In this document: positions 23,863-33,085 of the stretch, piece by piece
How positions within the stretch are numbered: position 1 is the first letter of the stretch
Layout of the letters: the number at the start of each line of letters is the position of its first letter
Origin: a virus
Strand: one strand, 5' to 3'
Length of the DNA stretch: 33,851 nucleotides
IMG/VR virus record: IMGVR_UViG_3300025138_000167
Coordinates: 1-33,851 of that record
Program-made: the position numbers and the translations under genes
The notes under the pieces: model-generated
What the model saw: the letters and a program-made list of their open reading frames with translations, nothing else
The model's database searches: none
Told to the model about the DNA's origin: nothing

Positions 23863-25632
23863 CTATATGACTTCGATATCTGTATTATAACTTGTAAACC
23901 CATTTTCTTTTGTAACTGTAAGTATGTTGTTTACACGACCAGCAAGTTCGTCTTTGTGCGACACAAGCCACACACTCTTTTTACGTTCTCTGCTAATCTT
24001 CTTTAGTATGGCAAGCGAGTTTTCAACTCCACTTGAATCCATTCCACTGTCAACTAATTCATCAATGAATAACAAATTAATTGGCTGGTATAGATTTTCC
24101 CATACATCACGGAAAGCCCAACTTAAACTTAATATAAGTCTGTTACGTTCTCCACGACTTAAATTGTCAAAATCTAAATCTCTTCCAAGCTCTTGTATTT
24201 CTACTGTTAAATCGTTTAAGAATACAACACTATGTGGTAATCCTATACGTTCTAAATAGTATGCTAATCGCTTGTTTAAGAATGCTAAGTTTTGATCAAT
24301 AATTCTTTTTCTTATAAAACTATCTTTACTAGTTAGTAATCGTTGTAAAAACTCCTGATGGTCTTTGACTCTTACAATTTCGTTAAGTGTAGTATAATCT
24401 ACTTCTTGTATTGCAGTTTCCTGCATCTCTTGTATTTGTTCTGCGTATGGATCTACTTGTGCTAGTAAACCATCTAGTTCTGCTTTTAGTTTATCTAAAC
24501 TACCTCTGTGATCATAAGCATCATCAAGAGACTCATAAAATACATTAGGTTCATCTCCAAGATCGCCTAGTTCGCCTAGTGCAATATTTAATGTATTTTC
24601 TTCAACACTATTTTTTTCTACAACATCTATTGCTTCTTGTAGAGATTCTTTTTTAGTGTTAATTGTATCTTCTTGTTTGTTATCGTGTATTTCTTGCCCA
24701 CATGCATAACATTTGTGTTCGCTTAGTAGTGCTAATTCTTTTTCAAGTTTTTGTATACTTTTATTGTTACGTTTTGTTTCAGCAGTTATTCTATCTAGTA
24801 AATCGTTTGTTTCTTTAATCTGTCTCTTTTTAGTTTTGTAATCTTTACGTTTACTGTGTGCTTCTAATTCTGCTTCAATATCAACATGCGATAATGCATC
24901 AAGCCCACTGTCAAGTTGTCTAGCATCTTCATCGTGTTTATTCTTCCACAATGTTTGTCTGCGTTTAAGTGCTTCAACTTGTTCTTCAATACGACCATTA
25001 GCATCAATTTGACTCTTGATACTAAACTCTTCTGTAGTTGCTAGTTCCTTACTAACTTTTAGTTGTTCTTTAAGTACATCTGCTTTTTCACTGAGCAATG
25101 TAATACCTAGTAACTGTTCGATAATAGCACGTTGATCGTTTGCTTTCATACTAAGGAAAGGTTCAGTGTATGTGTTTAGTGCAACAATATGTTTAAACAT
25201 GTTGTGTTGCATACCAAGTAAACGTTCTATCTCTGCTTGTGTTTCTCGACTATCACCTTGTGCAGAATCACTTGCTTCTTGTTCGTGGTTATTAATATAA
25301 AACTTTAGTACATTTGGCTTACGTCCACGTTCAATCCTATACTGCATTCCTGAAAGTTCAAATTCACAAGTAACTAACATATTTTTACCGTTAGTTTTGT
25401 TTACCAAATTATCTCTACGAATGTTAGTTAAAGCCAGACCATATAGTGCATAACTTAATGCATTAATTATAGTTGTTTTACCTGTACCGTTTCTTGAACC
25501 ATTGTCACCACCACCAGTATCTAAGTTTTCACCTAGCACAAGTGTTAAGTCATCACGATTAAAATCAACTGCCTGGGTACTATTACCCACACTCATAAAG
25601 TTTTTTGCTGTAAGATTGTTTATTTTAAACAA
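23863..25632 (-). CDS. 46: Recombination endonuclease subunit gp46 (Rad50/SbcC-like)
   Basis: ATPase subunit of the T4 gp46/gp47 nuclease, which resects DNA ends for recombination-dependent replication and host DNA breakdown. Walker A GSRNGTGKTT at residues 45-54; ABC signature LSRGERNRLI at 491-500; Walker B NLLFIDELVD at 519-528. Between them are two coiled-coil arms joined at CYACGQE (308-314), the single CxxC of a zinc hook that joins two subunits. Length 589 versus 560 in T4. It starts 1 bp after the gp47 stop, so the two subunits are co-translated. Confidence 0.96.
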   Translation of the reverse strand: MFKINNLTAKNFMSVGNSTQAVDFNRDDLTLVLGENLDTGGGDNGSRNGTGKTTIINALSYALYGLALTNIRRDNLVNKTNGKNMLVTCEFELSGMQYRIERGRKPNVLKFYINNHEQEASDSAQGDSRETQAEIERLLGMQHNMFKHIVALNTYTEPFLSMKANDQRAIIEQLLGITLLSEKADVLKEQLKVSKELATTEEFSIKSQIDANGRIEEQVEALKRRQTLWKNKHDEDARQLDSGLDALSHVDIEAELEAHSKRKDYKTKKRQIKETNDLLDRITAETKRNNKSIQKLEKELALLSEHKCYACGQEIHDNKQEDTINTKKESLQEAIDVVEKNSVEENTLNIALGELGDLGDEPNVFYESLDDAYDHRGSLDKLKAELDGLLAQVDPYAEQIQEMQETAIQEVDYTTLNEIVRVKDHQEFLQRLLTSKDSFIRKRIIDQNLAFLNKRLAYYLERIGLPHSVVFLNDLTVEIQELGRDLDFDNLSRGERNRLILSLSWAFRDVWENLYQPINLLFIDELVDSGMDSSGVENSLAILKKISRERKKSVWLVSHKDELAGRVNNILTVTKENGFTSYNTDIEVI

Positions 25633-26646
25633 TTATAGATTCCTGTATATTTCCATTAATAGGTTACTGTCGTATAACTCACTTTGTACTGCCGTAAGTT
25701 GACTGTAAACAATACTATCAACACTTTCAAAGTTAATTTCTACTTGTTCGTCAAATTCAGTCTCAACATTCTTTTGTGGCAATAGTGCAAGTTCTCTTAC
25801 ATCATACTGTTCATAGAATGTTTCTTTTATAAAGTTCGCTTCTTCATAACTGATATCAATATCTAAATTAATTCTTGCATATGTTTTAGGCAACAATAAC
25901 TTATCTGGATTATCAAGCAGGTCACTAAGTTTTAGTACACGGTACTTAGGTGCATCAGGCCATGCATGATATACATGTGGCTTATCCCATTCAAGTATCA
26001 TTGCACCTCTGTCATCGTCCCACGCATCTGAATAGTTATGTGGAAAAGCATTACCAATGTAACTTATGTTTCCTACTTCTTGTCTTTTGTGAAAGTGCCC
26101 GGTAAACATACGTTCAACACCTTTGAAGTGATTGTTCTTTAGTTCTCCGTGGTCGGGCATTTGTACCATTGCATTCATATAAAAACTAGGAAGTTCAAAA
26201 TGTCCTAGCATATACTTTGCTTCAATTTTTTTAATTTGTTTCCATTCATCGCCAACAAGCCATGGAACAATAGCAACATCACCTTCAACTGTAATATCGT
26301 TAAACAATCTTACATTAGGTAAATGCTTAATCCATGCTACACTATTGAAGTCACGTTTATCTCTATAATACTCATCGTGGTTACCAGGCAAAAATATTAC
26401 CTGATCAAACGCATCGCTAAGTTTAGTCATAGCCATAATACTGTAATTCAGTGTAGCAACGTTTATACTTGCTCTGTGGTGGTGCCAATCACCAAGAAAT
26501 AAACAAGTTTCTGCTCCTTGTTCTTTTCCTAGTTTAATAGCCCATTCAACAAATGCCACACCATCTTCGTTATGTGCATATGCATTACTCTTGTTGCCAA
26601 AGTGTATATCCGTAAAGACTACTGCCTTCTTGAATAAGTTACTCAT
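25633..26646 (-). CDS. 47: Recombination endonuclease subunit gp47 (Mre11/SbcD-like)
   Basis: Nuclease partner of gp46. The calcineurin-like phosphoesterase motifs that bind two metal ions are present in order: FTDIHFG (11-17), LFLGDWHHHR (49-58), LPGNHDEYY (86-94), GHFE (148-151) and GHFHKR (183-188). Length 337 matches T4 gp47 (339). It lies 62 bp after gp55; the gap contains no strong terminator. Works with gp46 in double-strand-end resection. Confidence 0.96.
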   Translation of the reverse strand: MSNLFKKAVVFTDIHFGNKSNAYAHNEDGVAFVEWAIKLGKEQGAETCLFLGDWHHHRASINVATLNYSIMAMTKLSDAFDQVIFLPGNHDEYYRDKRDFNSVAWIKHLPNVRLFNDITVEGDVAIVPWLVGDEWKQIKKIEAKYMLGHFELPSFYMNAMVQMPDHGELKNNHFKGVERMFTGHFHKRQEVGNISYIGNAFPHNYSDAWDDDRGAMILEWDKPHVYHAWPDAPKYRVLKLSDLLDNPDKLLLPKTYARINLDIDISYEEANFIKETFYEQYDVRELALLPQKNVETEFDEQVEINFESVDSIVYSQLTAVQSELYDSNLLMEIYRNL

Positions 26647-26708
26647 ACAAGTCCTAACATGTTTCTAATATATACGTTATTGTATAGGTTTTTTAAGCAA
26701 AGAGCAAC

Positions 26709-27542
26709 CTATTTCTTGTCTGCAGGTGCTACTACTTTAGATTCTTCAGCAATTCTAGTATTCCATTCACTGTTGTGTTGTCTGGTATAACTTGGTGTTA
26801 AATCATTCATTTCAAGTATATCATCACGTATGTTTTGATTACGTTTTTCGATGTTTAGTACTCTTGTAAAACTATTTGTAATAGCGGCAGTATAATAAGC
26901 AAATGGGTTTTGACTCTTTGATTCATCAAATTGTAAACCAATTTGTGCAAGTTGTACAAGTGCTTGTCCACGCATTTCATCAACATATGTATAACCACGC
27001 CAGTTATATCTGTGACTGTAACGTTCACATAGTTTCATGTACATGTTTGCAAGTTTGTTTGATGTTTTTCCATGATCCTGACTAAAGTAACCATTTTCCA
27101 TTCCACCAACCCAATGACTTTTAGCCACTAGCTGTAGTTCTCCGTCATCATCATGTCTATAATGCTGGTATGGAGGAAACAAACACTTGGTATGATGGTC
27201 TGCAACTGTTTTAGGAGTTTTCTTACGTCCTGGTTCTAATGGAATATGTTCAAATGTCATTACACGGAACACTAGTTCACTTAACTGAAAACTTTCAGGG
27301 TCAACTGCAAAGTCTGCCATCTTTAGTTTTTTGTTATCGTTTTTCTCAAACGCCGCACGTTGTATTCGGTCAGCCCGTGCTTTACGAGCTTCTTTAATTG
27401 AGGACTTGTCAATAGCGGCTACGCTTAATACAATACAATCAACATCTTTTGATTCGATATCAATATATGATCCGTAACTTGTTTTACTTTTGTGTATTTC
27501 TTTTAATAAATCTCTGTTGTTGAGATAGTTTCTGGTGGCCAT
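26709..27542 (-). CDS. 55: Late transcription sigma factor gp55
   Basis: Directs host RNA polymerase to late promoters of TATAAATA type. The key segment near residues 190-250, GYTYVDEMRGQALVQLAQIG, then KSQNPFAYYTAAITNSFTRV and LNIEKRNQNIRDDILEMNDL, is the sigma region-2-like core of gp55 (NPFAY..Q..Y/N.F.R). The N-terminal half (LNNRDLLKEIHKSKTSYGSY and AFEKNDNKKLKMADFAVDPE) is the extension seen in marine relatives. Length 277 versus 185 in T4. It has its own near-consensus sigma-70 promoter, which fits expression before the late genes. Its presence supports the late-promoter calls above. Confidence 0.92.
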   Translation of the reverse strand: MATRNYLNNRDLLKEIHKSKTSYGSYIDIESKDVDCIVLSVAAIDKSSIKEARKARADRIQRAAFEKNDNKKLKMADFAVDPESFQLSELVFRVMTFEHIPLEPGRKKTPKTVADHHTKCLFPPYQHYRHDDDGELQLVAKSHWVGGMENGYFSQDHGKTSNKLANMYMKLCERYSHRYNWRGYTYVDEMRGQALVQLAQIGLQFDESKSQNPFAYYTAAITNSFTRVLNIEKRNQNIRDDILEMNDLTPSYTRQHNSEWNTRIAEESKVVAPADKK

Positions 27543-27572
27543 TTAAGGGTTTCCTTATAATTATATATGTAC

Positions 27573-27601
27573 ATTATAACGTAAATAAATACATAGAGCA
27601 A
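27573..27601 (-). promoter_or_regulatory. Sigma-70-type promoter of gp55
   Basis: On the minus strand TTGCTC (27601-27596), a 17-nt spacer, then TATAAT (27578-27573), an exact consensus -10. Start would be near 27566, giving a short leader with AAGGAAA before the ATG. Its spacer overlaps the late promoter of the opposite-strand baseplate operon (27584-27592). Confidence 0.75.
27584..27592 (+). promoter_or_regulatory. Late promoter AATAAATAC of the baseplate operon
   Basis: AATAAATAC on the plus strand, 24 bp before the ATG at 27616. It lies between the -35 and -10 of the gp55 promoter on the other strand. Confidence 0.6.
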
Positions 27602-27615
27602 GAGGTATTTTAATA

Positions 27616-28551
27616 ATGGGTAGAATTTTAAATAGTAAGGGCGATGTACAATACAATAGTAAAGGTGCACCGGTTTCACAATTAGCAAAAAACAAAGGTG
27701 TAACAACATCAACTGTTCCATCTTATGCAAGTTTTGGAGAGTTTGCAGACAAAAATCCAATGGCGGCTAATATTGTAGGTGGATTTATGCCTGGCATGAA
27801 AAACTTAGCAGGTGGTGGTGCTCCTGATATTGGTAGACTATTTGGTGCCGGTATTAGTAAAGGCGCTAGTGCTAATAAAAAAGGTGCTGCAATGAGTACT
27901 AGTTACCCAGTTGTTGGTAATAAAAACGCAGACCATAGAGTAAGACTTAGTTTACCTCCTAAAAGTAAAATTTTATATAATGGCAGTACTGGCGGTTTAA
28001 TTTCACCGTTAGCCGAGACAAATGGAGTTGTATTTCCATATACTCCTGCTATTACATTTCAACATCAAGTTGATTATTCAAGAACAAGTCCTACACATAG
28101 TAATTATCCCTTTAATTTTTACAGTAATAGTTCAGTACAAGACATATTAGTAACTGGAACATTTACTGTTGATTCAGGGCCTGATGCAATCTATGTAATG
28201 GCAGTAATACAATTTTTAAGAACAATTACAAAAATGTTTGGAGAAGCGGACGGAGCTCTTGCAGGTAACCCGCCTCCAATTATGAGATTAAGTGGACACG
28301 GACAACACTTAATGCCAAACATTCCTTGTGTTGTTAACAACGTATCGATTACACTACCCGCAGAAGTAGACTATATGGCAATACCAGGTCTGTCAGCAGG
28401 AGGTTTTGAAAGTTCACCAGGAACAACTCGTGTACCAAGACAAACTGAAATAAGTGTAGGCGTTACACCGGTTTACAGTAGAAATCAATTAAGAGAATTT
28501 GGTTTAGATACACTTGCAAGTGGAGCCGGTAGTTCAAAAGGATTCATCTAA
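27616..28551 (+). CDS. Baseplate tail-tube cap/initiator protein (gp48/gp54 family), 311 aa
   Basis: In T4, gp48 and gp54 are related proteins that sit on the baseplate and start tail-tube polymerisation. The C-terminal two thirds here (from about residue 115: HRVRLSLPPKSKILYNGSTG, GVVFPYTPAITFQHQVDYSR, THSNYPFNFYSNSSVQDILV, GTFTV, VMAVIQFLRTITKMFG, PPPIMRLSGHG) match the tube-like fold of this family in marine T4-like phages (recalled). The N-terminal about 110 residues are Gly/Ala/Lys-rich and less structured. Which of gp48 or gp54 it corresponds to cannot be settled by eye; only one is present in this window. First gene of the plus-strand baseplate operon; its stop overlaps the next start (TAATG). 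Confidence 0.78.
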   Translation: MGRILNSKGDVQYNSKGAPVSQLAKNKGVTTSTVPSYASFGEFADKNPMAANIVGGFMPGMKNLAGGGAPDIGRLFGAGISKGASANKKGAAMSTSYPVVGNKNADHRVRLSLPPKSKILYNGSTGGLISPLAETNGVVFPYTPAITFQHQVDYSRTSPTHSNYPFNFYSNSSVQDILVTGTFTVDSGPDAIYVMAVIQFLRTITKMFGEADGALAGNPPPIMRLSGHGQHLMPNIPCVVNNVSITLPAEVDYMAIPGLSAGGFESSPGTTRVPRQTEISVGVTPVYSRNQLREFGLDTLASGAGSSKGFI

Positions 28552-28700
28552 TGGAAGAAAAAGTAACTGAAGGTGATGTACAAGCAGGCATAGAATTTAT
28601 ATATCACATGCGTGAACATTTACCAGATGTAGGCGTAGCAACTGTATATTTGTTTGCTTGTTATACAATTTACTTGTTATTAAAGAAATACATAAAGTAA
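28551..28700 (+). CDS. Single-membrane-span small protein (49 aa)
   Basis: MEEKVTEGDVQAGIEFIYHM, then REHLPDVGVATVYLFACYTI and YLLLKKYIK. The final about 20 residues form a hydrophobic segment bounded by KKYIK, so a C-terminal membrane anchor is expected with the acidic N-terminus in the cytoplasm. Its ATG overlaps the gp48/54-like stop (TAATG), and the next gene follows with an AAGGAAA ribosome site, so it is a true operon member despite its size. No family is recognised. A lysis-related or membrane-attachment role for baseplate assembly are both possible; neither is shown. Confidence 0.65.
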   Translation: MEEKVTEGDVQAGIEFIYHMREHLPDVGVATVYLFACYTIYLLLKKYIK

Positions 28701-28709
28701 GGAAACATT

Positions 28710-29009
28710 ATGGCGTACAGTAATACCAGCCCTTATTATAGAACTGGAACAAACGTTAATAGACAACTAGAAACATTAACACCTAGACCAATCAGTGCTT
28801 CAGCAGGTGACCAAATATTAACAATCAATACCACATATGAATATCGTCCAGACTTACTTGCGAACGACTTATATGATAACCCAAAGTTATGGTGGGTGTT
28901 TGCACAACGTAATCCAAATATAATTCATGACCCAATATGGGATATGAAACAAGGAGTTAATATATTCTTACCCGAGCAAGAACGACTATTTAATGATTTA
29001 GGAATATAA
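28710..29009 (+). CDS. 53: Baseplate wedge protein gp53-like (99 aa)
   Basis: Contains YEYRPDLLANDLYDNPKLWW, then VFAQRNPNIIHDPIWDMKQG and VNIFLPEQERL, the hallmark of gp53-type wedge proteins (YR.D.LA.DLY.NP.LWW). The C-terminal part resembles a LysM-like fold. In T4, gp53 (196 residues) completes the wedge and links neighbouring wedges; this version keeps mainly the conserved core. RBS AAGGAAA upstream. The next gene starts 1 bp after its stop. Confidence 0.8.
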   Translation: MAYSNTSPYYRTGTNVNRQLETLTPRPISASAGDQILTINTTYEYRPDLLANDLYDNPKLWWVFAQRNPNIIHDPIWDMKQGVNIFLPEQERLFNDLGI

Positions 29010-29010
29010 C

Positions 29011-31752
29011 GTGGCACTTCAAAACTTAATAAATGGTTTAGGTAAATTAGTACCAGAAAGCCAAAAAGCAGAATACAATAAAGATGCTGCGGCTGCAATG
29101 GATGTTATGAACAAACTTACAGGTGGGCCTGGTGGCAAGTCAGAAGGTATTACTGGTGCTAGTTCAGGTGGTAAAGAAAAAATAGGAACACCGGTAACTA
29201 AGACAAGTTTCTCAAAACCACCTCCAGGACATCCTGAAAATAAAAACACGGCACCTGTTGATAAGAATAACACAGATGATAATATTGACAATAAAACCTC
29301 AGGACCACCTCCAGGGCATCCAGAATATAATAAAACTGCTAAAGATGTTGCAACTAAGGATGTACGTCTTAGTCAGGCAGACGCACTAGAACCGTTTGGA
29401 GGTTCAGGCAGAACAATAGTAAGATCACAAACAAAAGATACAACTGAAATCCCAGCACTGTTTAAGAAAAACGTATTACATGAATATGCAAGTTACACAT
29501 ATCATTTTGAGTTTTTTGTTTTAGGAGTAAATGATTTTAATAGTTTTGTAGACGATCCTAAGTTTGCAATAGAAGACTTGCCCGGACGTTTGTTAATTAA
29601 ATCAGGTGGCGGAAATCAAAAGAATAGAAACAAGTTTTTTAAGTTAGATTACTTTATTGATGATGTTGAGATTGCTAGTAAAATTGCACCGTCTGCCGGC
29701 AATGCTGGAAGTGTAAACACAGAGGTTAGTTTTACAGTTACAGAACCATATGGAATGACATTACTTAATGGACTTGTAATGGCATGCAAAGAGATGGGTG
29801 GTTATAATTATACTAATCAACCATACTTGTTAAAAATAAGTTTTAAAGGCTTTGACAAGGACGGTGTATTAGTTGAAAATGGATCTCCTGAATCAACAAG
29901 GTATATTCCTGTAAAAATAAAAAAGTTTACATTTGGAGCAACTGAGGCAGGCACAGTTTATAATGTTGAATGTGTTCCTTACCACAGTTTAGCATTAGAG
30001 AATACTAAAGCAACAATCAAAACTGATGTTAAGGTTGATGCAACTACTATTGGAGAGTTTCTAACTAGTGACATTACAACATTTACCAAGTACAGGAAAA
30101 AGATAACAAACCCAATGGGCGATCCAGAGGATATAGTAGATGCACTTAGATCAGATGTTGTACAAGGCGGACTTGCAGGATATTTTAACTTAATTGAAAA
30201 AGAACAAGTAAAACAAGGAACTAAACTATTTGCTGATGAATATGAATTTGTAGTAGATCCTGATATTTCTACATCAACTATTACGTTGCAAGATGTTGTT
30301 GAATATAGAAAAATTAAAAATGAAAACGATCCTGCTAAAAAGGCACAAGGGCAATTTCTACAAAATTTTAATTACAACGAGTCAAAACAGTCTTATTCAA
30401 TACGAGCAGGAACAAACGTTATTCAGTGTATTCACAGCATAATGAGAACAAGTACATACATGACTAACCAAGTTAAGAACGATAACTTGCAGTTAGTACC
30501 TGATAAGCAATTTTCAGAATATAAAGAAAACCAAGACACACCAATTAACTTTTACAGAATTGTTCCTAAAATTACACTATTAGACAAGTGGGACACAAAG
30601 AGAAATTGCTTTGCAAGAAAAATAACATACACAATTAAGAAGTATAACATGCATGGTAAAGACTATGAAAACTTTGGTCAGGCACCTATTAAGGACGTTG
30701 TTAAAGACTATAAATATCTATACACAGGACAGAACAACGACATACTAAACTTTGACATTCAGTTTAATAGTGCGTACTATCAAAAGAACTTATACCAAAT
30801 TGCGGAAAAGGCAAAAAAATCGTCATCATCAAAAGCACAGTACGACCCATCAGATTTTGCCGCAGGTAACTTGGCTAAGTCAGATGCTAACTCAGTTAGT
30901 GTTATTGCACCATTTAATAAAGAGGCTGTTATAGATACTGGAACTTCAAAAGGTATAAGTGATCCTAGAAGTGATCCTCGTGCAATGATTGTTGATAACT
31001 TTATGCAAGATGTTTTTTCAACTGGTGCAGATTTAATTGAAGTCTCTCTTGAAATTATAGGAGATCCTGCTTTTATACAATCACAGGACTTACGAGCAGT
31101 AAGCAATGTTACATCAGAAGCACCGTCTTATCTTCCAGATGATAAAACGTTGAATCCAGACAGAGAGTGGCATTTATCACTATCATTTAGAAACCCAGAA
31201 GACATTAATACAGAAACAGGGTTGTACAGTGGATTTGGACACGACAAAGAAGGACTTGCAGAAGTTACTGCACCTACTATGAATGGCATATACAAAGCCG
31301 TTGAAGTTGATAGCAAATTTACAGGTGGTAAGTTTACACAAAGTATAAAAGCAATTAGAGAAAGAGGCAAGCAGTTGTCTGATTTTGTTGAAGCATCTGA
31401 AAGTCAAAAGCGTGTTGAAACTGTAAAAGAAATTAATCAGCGTGTTGATTTAAAAATTAAACAAACACCAACTGCGGCACAAAGATTTAGTCCTGGTGCG
31501 TTAGGTGGGAAAGTTCCCGGAATACCATTACCAGATAATTTTGATAAAACAATAACAGGATCCAATGGAATTCAAAATGCAATAAACAAAGCAGGTAGTT
31601 TAGCAAAAGGATTTCCTTCAGGTGATGTTAATAGCATAGGCGAAGGCGTAGAAGCAATTACAGGTGGATGGGAACCACCGGCGTCAGCACTTACTAAGGC
31701 AAAGAAAGCCAGTAATGCGTTACTAAACAATGCTAGGAAAATAGCAACATGA
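29011..31752 (+). CDS. Large baseplate hub-type structural protein (913 aa)
   Basis: Begins with GTG at 29011, supported by TTAGGA 6-11 nt upstream and the 1-bp gap from gp53. Residues 1-115 are low complexity with two PPPGHPE motifs. From about 155 (LHEYASYTYHFEFFVLGVND) the protein is a beta-rich virion protein. The segment YSIRAGTNVIQCIHSIMRTS near 460, then GADLIEVSLEIIGDPAFIQS near 670 and GIYKAVEVDSKFTGGKFTQS near 755, resemble the gp27/gpD-type hub fold ('GDP...', 'G.Y.V..V...F..G.F.Q'). It lies directly before the gp5-like spike and overlaps its start (ATGA). A gp27-like hub is the best guess, though it is more than twice the length of T4 gp27 (391). Confidence 0.7.
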   Translation: MALQNLINGLGKLVPESQKAEYNKDAAAAMDVMNKLTGGPGGKSEGITGASSGGKEKIGTPVTKTSFSKPPPGHPENKNTAPVDKNNTDDNIDNKTSGPPPGHPEYNKTAKDVATKDVRLSQADALEPFGGSGRTIVRSQTKDTTEIPALFKKNVLHEYASYTYHFEFFVLGVNDFNSFVDDPKFAIEDLPGRLLIKSGGGNQKNRNKFFKLDYFIDDVEIASKIAPSAGNAGSVNTEVSFTVTEPYGMTLLNGLVMACKEMGGYNYTNQPYLLKISFKGFDKDGVLVENGSPESTRYIPVKIKKFTFGATEAGTVYNVECVPYHSLALENTKATIKTDVKVDATTIGEFLTSDITTFTKYRKKITNPMGDPEDIVDALRSDVVQGGLAGYFNLIEKEQVKQGTKLFADEYEFVVDPDISTSTITLQDVVEYRKIKNENDPAKKAQGQFLQNFNYNESKQSYSIRAGTNVIQCIHSIMRTSTYMTNQVKNDNLQLVPDKQFSEYKENQDTPINFYRIVPKITLLDKWDTKRNCFARKITYTIKKYNMHGKDYENFGQAPIKDVVKDYKYLYTGQNNDILNFDIQFNSAYYQKNLYQIAEKAKKSSSSKAQYDPSDFAAGNLAKSDANSVSVIAPFNKEAVIDTGTSKGISDPRSDPRAMIVDNFMQDVFSTGADLIEVSLEIIGDPAFIQSQDLRAVSNVTSEAPSYLPDDKTLNPDREWHLSLSFRNPEDINTETGLYSGFGHDKEGLAEVTAPTMNGIYKAVEVDSKFTGGKFTQSIKAIRERGKQLSDFVEASESQKRVETVKEINQRVDLKIKQTPTAAQRFSPGALGGKVPGIPLPDNFDKTITGSNGIQNAINKAGSLAKGFPSGDVNSIGEGVEAITGGWEPPASALTKAKKASNALLNNARKIAT

Positions 31753-33083
31753 GTACAACTGCACAACAGTATCTAAATAGGATTGATCCAGATCTTGACG
31801 TAACTAAAAAACGTCAAATTGTTGATCCAGGTCCTTATGAAGGTATTATTAAAAACAACAGTGACGTGTTGAGAACAGGACGTATTGAAGTATACATTCC
31901 AGCATTTGGCGGTCCTGAACAAGCAACAAATAGTTGGATACCAGTACAATGGAGTACACCATACTACGGCAAAACAGATAAAGACAACATAGGTAAAGAT
32001 CAACTTGAGGGCATATACAGTTACGGAATGTGGATGTCACCTCCTGATCCAGGAGTTAGAGTTGTTGTAACTTTTCTTGAAGGTGTTAAAGACAAAGGTG
32101 TTTGTATAGGTTGCTTGATTGATGATATGAGTAATCATATGACTCCGGGTATTCCTAGTAGTAAGCATTGGCTCGAGGATCCAAAAGTATTTGATATTTT
32201 ACCAGCCGCGGAAACTGGAAAAGACATTCTACCAGTCATTGAAAGAAATGTAAAATTTAAAGATGAAAATAGAAGCACACTAGGTGTAATACAAAGACCA
32301 GTTAATATTCCGTTGTTAAAAATATTTAAACAACAAGGGCTACTAAACGACACAGTACGTGGACAAAGTTTTAGCAGTAGCCAAAGAGAAAACAATAGTG
32401 CAGTTTACGGTATAAGCACTCCAGGAAGATCAGTAAACACTGATCCTGCTACAAATATTACATTAAAAGCAAGAATGGAAGAAGGTACTGCAACTGAAGA
32501 AGATTTAAAAGTTAAGCAACGTTTACCAGGCCATATGTTTATTATGGATGATGGAGATGTTGAAGGTGATAGTAACTTGATTCGTTTAAGAACAAGTACT
32601 GGACATCAAATATTAATGGACGATAAGAAAGGTATTCTATACGTTGCAACTGCAAGTGGTAATGCTTGGATTGAAATGGACAACACTGGAAATACAAATG
32701 CCTATAGTGCAGGAAACTTTAGTGTACATTGTGAAGGAACATTTAATGTACAAGCAGGTGGCAATATTAATTTAGAAGCAGACATGAACGTAAATATAAA
32801 ATCAAAAAAAGCGGCAGTAAAAATACATGCCGAAGATGGAACAATAGATGCAGTAAGTGAAAAAGGAACCTACATACAAAGTGAAGGACCTTTACATGTT
32901 AGAACTGCTGAAGATCAAAAGTTCACTGCATTAGATAGTGACATACATCATAATGGACCAGAGGCAACAGTTGCATCAACACCAACAACAAATGACTTGG
33001 TAACATCTAATAATAACAAAGATGTACTAAGCAGTATTGCCAACGTGGTACCAGAACACGAACCGTGGAGTAGAGGAGACTAA
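31749..33083 (+). CDS. 5: Baseplate central spike protein gp5-like, lysozyme domain apparently absent (444 aa)
   Basis: N-terminal OB-fold-type segment near residues 25-130 (GPYEGIIKNNSDVLRTGRIE, VYIPAFGG, PPDPGVRVVVTFLEG, KGVCIGCLIDD) is typical of gp5/VgrG spikes. The C-terminal stretch, about 260-400 (GHQILMDDKKGILYVATASG, GNFSVHCEGTFNVQAGGNIN, LEADMNVNIKSKKAAVKIHA), is the repetitive triple beta-helix that forms the needle. T4 gp5 (575 residues) carries a lysozyme domain between these parts. Here only about 110 linker-like residues intervene, with no Glu-Asp-Thr lysozyme pattern seen. Cell-wall lysis during entry would then depend on another protein. Confidence 0.82.
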   Translation: MSTTAQQYLNRIDPDLDVTKKRQIVDPGPYEGIIKNNSDVLRTGRIEVYIPAFGGPEQATNSWIPVQWSTPYYGKTDKDNIGKDQLEGIYSYGMWMSPPDPGVRVVVTFLEGVKDKGVCIGCLIDDMSNHMTPGIPSSKHWLEDPKVFDILPAAETGKDILPVIERNVKFKDENRSTLGVIQRPVNIPLLKIFKQQGLLNDTVRGQSFSSSQRENNSAVYGISTPGRSVNTDPATNITLKARMEEGTATEEDLKVKQRLPGHMFIMDDGDVEGDSNLIRLRTSTGHQILMDDKKGILYVATASGNAWIEMDNTGNTNAYSAGNFSVHCEGTFNVQAGGNINLEADMNVNIKSKKAAVKIHAEDGTIDAVSEKGTYIQSEGPLHVRTAEDQKFTALDSDIHHNGPEATVASTPTTNDLVTSNNNKDVLSSIANVVPEHEPWSRGD

Positions 33084-33085
33084 CA

